From NCBI GenBank assembly GCA_029582265.1, contig CM055828.1, positions 9,566,402 through 9,630,401 of the forward strand: 64,000 bases of DNA, in the 5' to 3' direction. This document shows, piece by piece, positions 56,621 to 64,000 of this stretch. The first letter of the stretch is position 1. Each line of letters begins with the position of its first letter. Source of the DNA: Zoroaster sp. YZ-2022 (lineage: Eukaryota; Echinodermata; Asteroidea; Forcipulatida; Zoroasteridae). A program made the translations under genes and the position numbers. Under the pieces are notes generated by a model. The model was not told the DNA's origin, did not search any database, and worked only from the letters and a program-made list of their open reading frames with translations.

Positions 56621-56887
56621 GTCTGATTAACATCTCTTATAGATGTTTGTATAATGTTTCCACAATCAAATGTTTTCAGACTTACAATATTTAATTTCAT
56701 CATTGTGTCAAAGCACGGCCGAAGCGAAATTGCAAACACGGGCAACATGGATATGCTGTGCTCATGAAACAGGGCAAGCTTGAAGCAGCGCAGTCAGTGG
56801 GTAAAAGTGGTCTGTTTGGTAGGGGCAATAGCCTGATGGCATGCCTTCGGGAAGAAATCGGCAGGATATATTTTGTATCGATTTTGC

Positions 56888-57162
56888 AGACTGCCAAAAA
56901 GCTATTATAGCCACCAATTTGTTGATGCTTTTAAGTCTTCTCGTAAAACGCACCTCTTTTGTCTGCACTACGGCTAATATTTTACTCTGCATTTTTAATC
57001 TTACTTCTTCCATTTTTACTAGTTGTTTTTCTTTATTTTTATTCGTTTTTAATACCCAATTGTTTCTATTTTGTTTTATATCTCGACATATTGTACTTTT
57101 ATTATATTCTTTTGTACAGCGCGCTGAGATTTGTATGTTGCGCACAATACATTATCATTATT
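56888..57162 (+). pseudogene. 3' end of a non-LTR retrotransposon (CR1/L2-like)
   Basis: Decodes the LINE ORF2 C-terminus FVDAFKSSRKTHLFCLHYG followed by a stop, a T-rich 3' UTR, and a tail GCGCGCTGAGAT...GCGCACAATACATTATTATTATT. FKS.LKTHLF..HY is the conserved C-terminal end of CR1/L2-type ORF2 proteins. Severely 5'-truncated. Confidence 0.65.
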
Positions 57163-58865
57163 ATTATCATTTCAAGTTTTTGGCAGAGCCTGAGATATTG
57201 TAAAATATAAATCAAGCGATAAAGATGGTGGTATCCAATTATTTAAGCAGTTGGGAAAATATATTGTGTCCATTCTGAAATTCCTGATCTTATACAGTAA
57301 TTCTCTTCCATTTGTTAATGGCAAGGACCACGAATAAATATTTACCCTTGAATTTGTCCATTAAATAAATCTTCTTCTTTATTAAGTAAATAATCTCTTT
57401 TAACGATAAATAGTACATCTGAAATTCATTCTTGTCTCCAACAAAAATTCTTTTTTTTATTCCCCAGGAATAAATATTTTTATCAACTAATAATTGACAG
57501 CCCCATTGTTAGGATTGAAACCACTGTGTGGCTTGTCAAAAACATGAAAGGAAGGGGCTTGAAACTTGATACATTGGCAAGATAAGGCCTGACATAGCCT
57601 GGCCTACATCACGCAAATAGGATGGGCTTGGGGGTGGTTGGGGATAATGATGGAAACTCTAATAAAAAAAGGAAACATTCAACAAAAACTTTATTTTCGC
57701 TGGAAGCTGCATTTTTCCTTTGAATATTTGAACAGGAAAAAAACCCAACCGGATATTCGAACCATCAATCGAGTATTCAGTTATTCAGCACAGCCCTAGA
57801 TTTTATGGCGAAGTTGTCCTCATCACTGAGTGTTATTGTACTATAAATAGCAGATCAAAAGTTAAAAAGTAACTAAAAATCATCCCTTTTTTGTACATCC
57901 GGGGCTAGGGCCAACGATATGGAGGGATGTCCAGTGTATATTGGCCCTAGAATGGGGCTATCACTCATGCAATTCCTGCAATGGCCAAAGTTGCGTTGTT
58001 ATTGAAGTTTTACCAAATGTTAAGAGTTTGACAATTTTGATTGAGTAGTAGTAGAATTATTTAAGTTTTTCCACCTCAGTGTTATCGGTTAATTCACAGG
58101 ATCCTCGTTCCATATAAGGAAACGTATTTGACGAAGTAAAGTGAGTGACAACTAAGAAAGGAGGGCGTGTTCAAGTGGGTAATGCTTACTGGGGATGCTA
58201 AGCTATTGCATGAGGGGAACAGTGATTGTGCATGGGAGCAAGGCACACGGACCAAGGCTAATGACTGAGCAGGTCAGTCATGGTGACTGTTTGGTCGTGC
58301 TTCACCCATGAACCATGTTCAGTGTGCAGGGGTGGACTTGGAGGAAAGTATGCGAAAAATAGATGACCAAAGGACGGGCTCCAAGCCACGTGGTGGGAGG
58401 GCATGGTATGCACACAAGGTCACCTTTAGGTGGTGTTGCATTATGCATTGCATTGGCACTGGATGCGTGAGCAAAAGTAGCATCCTTGTAAGGATTGCAT
58501 ATTCATAGCGAACAACAGGGTCCGGTACATGCCATGTAAAACAAACCTTGGGAATTAGAGAACTAGAAATTGCATCAAAATATTTAACAGTGACAGGAGT
58601 GAAGTAGAGGGTGCTAATATTATCAAAATCAAAGGGTAAGATTTGTAACAGTGTCAATATGTACGTACATGTACAATGCCATTATGATATCAATGTACCA
58701 GTGGAATCATCATGTTGGAGAGTTTGTCAATGACTTTGTATTTAAGATCAGAAGAACTGTCAATAGTGTCATGTTATACAACTGGAACCATACAACAAAA
58801 GCTAGTATGTGACCTGACTTTGTTCTTTTGTCTTTCTGTCTATAGAAAGCTCACTTTGATCAATC

Positions 58866-58940
58866 ATGTGGCGTGCTGGGGTTGATGTAAAAGTGGTACA
58901 AGATGATGATGATGATTGGGAAACGGATCCAGACTTTGTG
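58866..58940 (+). CDS. CTTN: Cortactin coding exon 1 (N-terminal acidic domain)
   Basis: 75 nt coding, phase 0 out at GTAAGA. Residues 1-25 carry five consecutive aspartates and WETDPDFV. The DDW Arp2/3-binding signature is intact. The 5' UTR part of this exon is 58846-58865. Confidence 0.94.
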
Positions 58941-61383
58941 GTAAGAAATTACAAATTCTTCTGAACAGATGAGTAAAATTCAGACAGAAATTTTGGACAC
59001 TGCAGGGAAGGACAAGGGAGAAGAGGGTGACAGACGTATCCCTTGCTGGAGCTTTATCTATTTTTGCTGAGTATTAACTAAGTAGTAATGTTGAAAACAA
59101 TTCCTGACCAGCCAAAGGGTTTTCTTTGGATTGTTGAAGTTCACCATAATCTTCCAGTTTTGGGCAGGAAACATTATCCCTACATTTGGTTAAGAGCCAC
59201 CCCTGCAAAGTTTAGCCTTTTATATTTAGTAAATTCTTTCTTAAGAAGTTGTTGTAATGTGAAACTTAGTACACTGCTCAAAAAAAAATAGGACTCAAAA
59301 GTATTTCTTGGTCCATTTTGTCCATATGAGGACACAAAAGCAGTTTTTGGTGGAAGTAAAGTACTCAATGATGTACAGTACTCAATATCAAACTTGGCTA
59401 ATCAGCTTTATTTCTTCATGAGTAACTCCACAATTGACTTCAGTAGGATGTTGCAGCACCCCGGACTCGCACACATTCTGCACAACGCCTCCTCATGAAC
59501 AGTACGGTGTTCCGGATCACAGCTTGTTCCACTCATCCTGTAGAGCTGCTGTCAGGTTGGCAACGTTCCTTACAGGAGGGTTGTGACTTCTGACTCTGTA
59601 ACTGAGAATTGCCCAAATGTTCTCAATAGGGTTAAGGTCTGGTGAAATGGCAGGCCATTCCAGATGCTGAATATGGTTATCTGTAAGGAACGCTGTTATG
59701 ATTCTTGCTCTATGAGGATGGGCGTTGTCATCCATTAGAATGAAAACATCTCCCATCAACCTGTTATCTGCATTTTCATGCCTTATCACATGATCTGCCA
59801 GTTTAAACCGTCATTAGACATGCACAACACGTGAAAAGTGTTTAAAATGTTGCAGAGTAACCTTTAGTACTTTACTTCCACCAAAAACTGCTTTTGTGTC
59901 CTCACATGGACAAAATGGACCAAGAAATACTTTTGAGTCCTATTTTATTTTGAGCAGTGTATAAAGCTGATGATGATATCAATCTTCCGTAGAAAAAATG
60001 CGCTGTGATTGCTGTCACTTTTAGAAAAATGAATGAATAATGAAATAAGTTTGAATTTAGAAAATAATACTCTTTCCTAAATTCTGCATTAGAGTGAATA
60101 CCAAAAATCTGAATGCCTTTTTATGTTCACTTTTTCTTGTTAACGACACAATGTTATAGTTAGTCTTTCACAGGTTGGCTGTTTAATGTATCTTGTTTCA
60201 AAGAGAGTAAGCATACTCATAGAAGCAGTTTTGCTAACATTTTTAACATTTGAATGTGCCATGATGGTATTTTGTCTTGTCTCCAGAATGATGTGAGTGA
60301 GAAGGAACAACGATGGGGCTCCAAAACAGTGGAAGGCTCAGGTCGACAGGGCGCTATCAGGTGGGTACTGGAATCGGTTCATTTATGAACAGTGGAGGGC
60401 TCGGGTCGACAGGGCGCTATCAGGTGGGTACTGGAATCGGTTCATTTATGAACAGTGGAGGGCTCGGGTCGACGGGGCGCTATCAGGTGGGTGCTGGAAT
60501 CGGTTCATTTATGAACAGTGGAGGGCTTGGGTCGACGGGGCGCTATCAGGTGGGTACTGGAATCGGTTCATTTATGAACAGTGGAGGGCTCGGGTCGACA
60601 GGGCGCTATCAGGTGAGTGCTTGAATCGGTTCATTTATGAACAGTGGAGGGCTCGGGTCGACGGGGCGCTATCAGGTGGGTACTTGAATCGGTTAATTTA
60701 TGAACAGTGGAGGGCTCGGGTCGACAGGGCGCTATCAGGTGGGTACTGGAATCGGTTCATTTATGAACAGTGGAGGGCTCGGGTCGACAGGGCGCTATCA
60801 GGCGAGTGCTTGAATCGCTTCATTTATGAACAGTGGAGGGCTCGGGTCGACGGGGCGCTATCAGGTGGGTACTTGAATCGGTTCATTTATGAACAGTGGA
60901 GGGCTCGGGTCGACGGGGCGCTATCAGGTGAGTACTGGAATCGGTTCATTTATGAACAGTGGAGGGCTCAGGTCAACAGTGTTTGTTTTGGTTAATGTAT
61001 TGTAATCAAAGGCTGTCCAAATTTCCTGGTAAACCTGTAGACATCTTGGTTTTCTTATATACTTATATAATGGAATGTCCAAAATAGACTGGTGATGAAG
61101 GAACCAGATAAATATAGCCACTGTGTGATAAGAGTCTTGATCTCTACAATCTTTATTGTTTTACCTACATAAGAATCACATTCCATGCCTTTCTGGTGCA
61201 TTCTTGTTTTCCTCACTATTTTTATCAGTACAACTCACTGATTTACTTTTCAGTATCGGAGCATTGAGAGAAGGTGTAAAAGAAGATGACTCGAACAAGA
61301 AAAAAGATGAATTTGAGAAGGGACCCAAGTCATCTTACGGATACGGAGGAAAGTTTGGCGTTCAGGAGGACCGTATGGATAAG
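58866..61383 (+). CDS. CTTN: Cortactin, 5' part (runs off window end)
   Basis: Plus-strand coding exons 58866-58940, 60287-60360 and 61254-61383 give residues 1-93, with later exons beyond 64000. The product begins MWRAGVDVKVVQ and has the acidic Arp2/3-binding motif DDDWETDPDFV. NDVSEKEQRWGSKTVEG follows, then GPKSSYGYGGKFGVQEDRMD, the lead-in and start of the first 37-residue cortactin/HS1 repeat. Cortactin activates Arp2/3 and stabilises branched actin at the cell cortex (family knowledge). The coding start is in an exon whose acceptor TCTATAG ends at 58845, so at least one non-coding 5' exon lies upstream and was not located. The C-terminal proline-rich and SH3 parts are outside the window. 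HS1 (HCLS1) is the vertebrate paralogue; a single ancestral gene is more likely here. Confidence 0.93.
59272..59959 (-). mobile_element. Tc1-like DNA transposon, deleted, in cortactin intron 1
   Basis: 688 bp flanked by TA on both sides, with about 95-bp near-perfect inverted repeats starting CACTGCTCAAAA. The minus strand (59517-59789) retains the C-terminal catalytic part of a Tc1 transposase: MDDNAHPHRARI and then SPDLNPIENIW. Exactly 34 residues separate the second catalytic D from the E (DD34E). The N-terminal HTH domains and first catalytic D are missing, so it cannot move by itself. Confidence 0.9.
60030..60265. repeat. Copy of the TTAAAGGGAAGGTA family next to cortactin exon 2
   Basis: Reverse orientation: TACTCTTTCCTAAATTCTGC, CTTTCACAGGTTGGCTGTTT, AGTAAGCATACTCATAGAAG. 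It ends about 20 bp before the exon 2 acceptor. Confidence 0.55.
60287..60360 (+). CDS. CTTN: Cortactin coding exon 2
   Basis: 74 nt after acceptor GTCTCCAG. Encodes NDVSEKEQRWGSKTVEGSG then RQGAI plus AG, ending at donor GTGGGT (60361). The phase-2 end joins the T of exon 3 to give SIGALREG. The last 36 nt of this exon are the first copy of a 63-bp tandem repeat that runs through the following intron, so the exact donor in use needs transcript evidence. Only the first donor keeps the protein open. Confidence 0.9.
60325..60980 (+). repeat. CTTN: 63-bp minisatellite made from exon 2 end plus donor, 10 units
   Basis: Units start at 60325, 60388, 60451, 60514, 60577, 60640, 60703, 60766, 60829 and 60892, with a partial unit at 60955. 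Each full unit is 36 bp of exon 2 sequence (AACAGTGGAGGGCTC through GCTATCAG) followed by 27 bp of intron. Each therefore carries a candidate donor after CAG. Most read GTGGGT; units 5 (60613) and 10 (60928) read GTGAGT, and unit 8 (60802) reads GCGAGT. In the cortactin frame every unit contains TTA TGA, so reading through stops. Confidence 0.93.
61254..61383 (+). CDS. CTTN: Cortactin coding exon 3 (first repeat begins)
   Basis: 130 nt after acceptor ACTTTTCAG. Encodes IGALREGVKEDDSNKKKDEF then EKGPKSSYGYGGKFGV and QEDRMDK. GYGGKFGV.EDRMDK is the hallmark of the cortactin repeat. Ends in phase 0 at GTGGGT, which is also the first base of a second minisatellite. Confidence 0.93.
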
Positions 61384-61494
61384 GTGGGTTAGGTAGGTCA
61401 GGCAGAGGATGGCTTGTATGGGCAGAACAGAGTATTCGTTCGATGGGTGGGGTAGAAGGTTGGTTAGGTGGGTGGAGCATAAGATGGCTTAGAT

Positions 61495-62762
61495 CAGCGT
61501 TCCGCAACCTTTTTGGCCCACGACCAGGCATTCAGCTGCGACCCATCGCCCCCATGGCAAAACTTTATCACTACAAATGCCATGGAAATGTAATTGCTAT
61601 ATGACGTTAATTGTAGTACACCATCTTTGTACATAGTAATTTGAGACTTAAATAATTCAAGATATTAACATGAATAAAGCAAATCAACGACAATCATATC
61701 GATAACTGTTCTTATTGCTGTTTGTGCCATCACTCGATACTTTGCATCATCAGCCATGCAGCTTCACATGACCACGTGAATGAGTTTCGTTCTCGGTGGT
61801 GTATTAACGATCATGATGAAACCGATGAAACCGTCATTAGTCACTAGCTCTGATGAAACCGTCATTAGTCACGTGATAACGCGGTAGCTTTGTGAAACAA
61901 CTTTTACGGTACTGTACTATAAGCTTGGTACGAAACAGTTGCTTTTCTATGTTCAACACAGTACTTCTGGGAATTTTATTTTAAGGGAATTATAAAACGA
62001 AATCATAGAAGGAACACATCTCTGACGAAACCTATGAAACATCATTATTGTAACAATGTAAAAACAATTTGTAGTGAATTATAAACTTTAAACACGATTA
62101 CTTTTCTATGTTAAAAAAATAAATAAATGCCGATCTCAACATTGTTTTGCTCTTTGTCATTTCTCTCTTTCCTCTCAAAAACTGACGAGGTTTGTCAGCT
62201 GAGTTGCTGTGCTTTTTTTGGAGGTGACACTGCAGCTTTTTAGGCTTGAACGATTCGTTTGCTAAAACTTCGCAACACAGGACACATTGTGGACGTTGAA
62301 CATTCTGCTTGTCCACAGTTACCGTAAATCCATAATTCAAGAATAACGGGTTATACTTTCTTGTACCAGCCATAGCCAACACTGCACACGCTGACAGCTC
62401 AATAGATAGAATGAAAAAAACTTCGAAATTCGTGTGTCTGAATTCCTACGCTTTACACCTGGCTGACTGGTCATAACATGACATCAAAAGATCCACTGCG
62501 CATATTTTGCGCGGTGGATCTTCTGATGTCTTGTTTATTTGATAACTTTGTGGATGTGCGCTACCCGCTACTATACGACAACGTGCTTTCTTTTTGCAAA
62601 CATGCCGGTCTAAAGAAGTTTGTGTCAGTAAAAGATCTTATAAGTAGGGAGAAATAAATCGTTGATAATTTTTTTTTTGCGATTTCTGAAGTAATCCCGC
62701 GACCCATCAAAAATCCTCCGCGACCCAATTTTGGGTTGCGACCCATAGGTTGCGGAACGGCG
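61495..62762 (-). mobile_element. hAT-like element with BED-finger transposase remnant
   Basis: 1268 bp inside the intron 3 minisatellite, flanked by the perfect 8-bp direct repeat GCTTAGAT (61487-61494 and 62763-62770). Terminal repeats are CAGCGTTCCGCAACC at the left and its near-complement at the right. Eight-bp duplications and this TIR style are typical of hAT (Charlie/ZBED-like) transposons. The minus strand encodes only the transposase N-terminus, so the copy is non-autonomous. Confidence 0.88.
62098..62382 (-). pseudogene. BED zinc-finger N-terminus of hAT transposase
   Basis: 94 residues starting MLAMAGTRKYNPLFLNYGFT. A BED-type finger is visible as QCVLCCEVLANESFKPKKL then HLQKKH (C-x2-C...H-x4-H). 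RPQCVLC.EVLANES.KP.KL.CHL is the signature of ZBED5-type hAT transposases. The dimerisation and DDE-like catalytic parts are absent and the frame ends in unrelated residues. It is a truncated transposase, not a host gene. Confidence 0.75.
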
Positions 62763-63663
62763 GCTTAGATGGTTGGGACAGAGTGTTCGTTAGATGGGGG
62801 TAGAAGGTTGGTTAGGTGGGTGGAGCATAGGATGGTTAGGTGGGTGGAGCATAGGATGGCATAGATGGTTGGGACAGAGTGTTCGTTAGATGGGGGTAGA
62901 AGGTTGGTTAGGTGGGTGGAGCATAGGATGGCATAGATGGTTGGGACAGAGTGTTCGTTAGAAGGGGGTAGAAGGTTGGTTAAGTGGGTTGAGCATAGGA
63001 TGGCTTAGATGGTTGGGACAGATTGTGCATTAGATGGGGGTAGAAGGTTGGTTATGTGGGTGGAGCATAGGATTGCTTAGATGGTTGGGACAGAGTGTTC
63101 GTTAGATGGGGGTAGAAGGTTGGTTAGGTGGGTGGAGCATAGGATGGTTAGGTGGGTGGAGCATAGGATGGCATAGATGGTTGGGACAGAGTGTTCGTTA
63201 GATGGGGGTAGAAGGTTGGTTAGGTGGGTGGAGCATAGGATGGCTTAGATGGTTGGGACAGATTGTGCATTAGATGGGGGTAGAAGGTTGGTTATGTGGG
63301 TGGAGCATAGGATGGCATAGATGGTTGGGACAGAGTGTTCGTTAGATGGGGGTAGAAGGTTGGTTAGGTGGGTGGAGCATAGGATGGCTTAGATGGTTGG
63401 GACAGATTGTGCATTAGATGGAGGTAGAAGGTTGTTTATGTGGGTGGAGCATAGGATGGCTTAGATGGTTGGGACAGAGTGTTCGTTAGATGGGGTAGAA
63501 GGTTGGTTAGGTGGGTGGAGCATAGGATGGTTAGGTGGGTGGAGCATAGGATGGCATAGATGGTTGGGACAGAGTGTTCGTTAGATGGGGTAGAAGGTTG
63601 GTTAGGTGGGTGGAGCATAGGATGGCTTAGATGGTTGGGACAGAGTGTTCGTTAGATGGGGGT

Positions 63664-63926
63664 AATAATAATAATAATAATAATGTGTGGACTTATATAG
63701 CGCACGTATCCACCAACTAAGTGGTGCTCAAGGCGCATTCTTTTTTTACGTGCATTACACAACACACGGGACCTACGGCTTTACGTCCCATCCGAAGGAC
63801 GAAGCAATTATGGTTAAGTACCTTGCTCAAGGACACAAGTGTCACGACCGGGGCTCGAACCCACACCCTGCTGCTGGCAACACCAGAACTTGACTTCGGT
63901 GCGCTAGACCGCTCGGCCACGACACT
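63664..63926 (-). mobile_element. tRNA-derived SINE, short type
   Basis: Reads 5' to 3' on the minus strand. The tRNA-like head has box A TGGCCGAGCGG and box B GGTTCGAGCCCCGG. The body is TTAACCATAATTGCTTCGTC... and the tail GCGCCTTGAGCACCACTTAG...CTATATAAGTCCACAC ends in (ATT)n. Inserted in the minisatellite. Confidence 0.88.
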
Positions 63927-64000
63927 CGTGGTAGAAGGTTGGTTAGGTGGGTGGAGCATAGGATGGCTTAGATGGTTGGGACAGATTGTGCATTAGATGT

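Larger units (their letters stand above)
54479..57798. mobile_element. hAT-like element, 3.3 kb, with further insertions inside
   Basis: Termini TAGGGCTGTGCG and CAGCACAGCCCTA are flanked by the perfect 8-bp duplication GATTTTAT (54471-54478 and 57799-57806). Subterminal GATATTCG motifs occur near both ends. No full transposase was found. It contains a second related element (56025-56620) and a LINE 3' fragment (56888-57162). A 61-codon open segment at about 55639-55824 (MASRKTLKPHQRNQAL) is not recognisable. Confidence 0.8.
52202..58845. other. Intergenic region between parvin and cortactin starts
   Basis: Outside the annotated SINE, (GTGACC)n tract and hAT-like elements no coding segment was recognised. 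The first 60-70 bp next to the parvin ATG are CpG-richer and are the best guess for its promoter or 5' UTR. At least one non-coding 5' exon of cortactin must lie in or beyond this stretch; its donor was not identified. 53100-54000 is AT-rich without recognisable features apart from a triple GTTTCAGTTT near 53143. Confidence 0.5.
61384..64000 (+). repeat. About 72-bp minisatellite filling cortactin intron 3
   Basis: Starts at the exon 3 donor and runs to the window edge. The unit contains GTGGGTGGAGCATAGGATGG, TTAGATGGTTGGGACAGA, GTGTTCGTTAGATGGGGG and TAGAAGGTTGGTTAG, with variants missing a part. It is interrupted by a hAT-like element (61495-62762) and a SINE (63664-63926), so the array is older than both. 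Confidence 0.9.

Noticed and set aside
56762..57145. 127-codon minus-strand frame (KEVRFTRRLKSINKL)
   Set aside because: Antisense of the LINE 3' end FVDAFKSSRKTHLF, which explains the open frame.
60325..60954. CRISPR-like regular array
   Set aside because: No spacers: units are contiguous and homologous along their full length, and this is an animal gene. The same holds for the 44-bp array at 46227-46622 and the 29-bp array at 17616.
60297..60995. 232-codon open frame with 21-residue repeats (QWRARVDRALSGGYWNRFIYE)
   Set aside because: It is an out-of-frame reading of the 63-bp minisatellite; a 63-bp period without stops keeps any open frame open. The cortactin frame is different and is supported by homology.

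Overview
This is a AT-rich, intron- and transposon-rich eukaryotic window. Gene content and repeats suggest an invertebrate animal, most likely a marine deuterostome such as an echinoderm. That placement is inference from the metazoan-only genes (parvin, cortactin), the GT-AG introns, tRNA-derived SINEs with (ATT)n tails, and the many short DNA transposons. No prokaryotic or viral gene organisation is visible.

Two protein-coding genes can be built exon by exon, and they lie head to head. On the minus strand, 52201 down to 13079, is a complete 13-exon parvin gene. It codes for 368 residues with two calponin-homology domains and acts as a focal-adhesion/actin adaptor of the ILK-PINCH-parvin complex. 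Every junction keeps phase. Intron 1 is about 21 kb, and an alternative short first exon at 31362-31377 is supported. On the plus strand, from 58866 to beyond the window end, is the 5' part of a cortactin gene: three coding exons, residues 1-93, reaching the first cortactin repeat. Both proteins act on cortical actin. The roughly 6.6 kb between the two start codons holds a (GTGACC)n tract, a SINE and a 3.3 kb hAT-like element.

Region by region: 1-13078 lies downstream of parvin and has no recognisable gene, only interspersed repeats, a LINE 3' end at 8223-8560 and a CpG-richer patch at about 840-1620. 13079-31000 is the compact part of parvin; its introns carry a Tc1 MITE, two LINE remnants, a 29-bp minisatellite, SINEs and a hAT-like element. 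31000-52086 is parvin intron 1, packed with nested elements: a 1.5 kb hAT-like element, TTAA-flanked MITEs, foldbacks, a 44-bp minisatellite and a striking self-nested Harbinger-like pair that encodes a Myb/SANT-like protein. 52202-58865 is the intergenic space. 58866-64000 is cortactin.

The most unusual signal is in cortactin. The last 36 nt of exon 2, its 5' splice site and 27 nt of intron have been amplified into ten 63-bp units. This creates nine GT and one GC candidate donor, two of them better than the original. Intron 3 also turns into a minisatellite exactly at its donor; a BED-finger hAT with an 8-bp target duplication and a SINE have since inserted into it.
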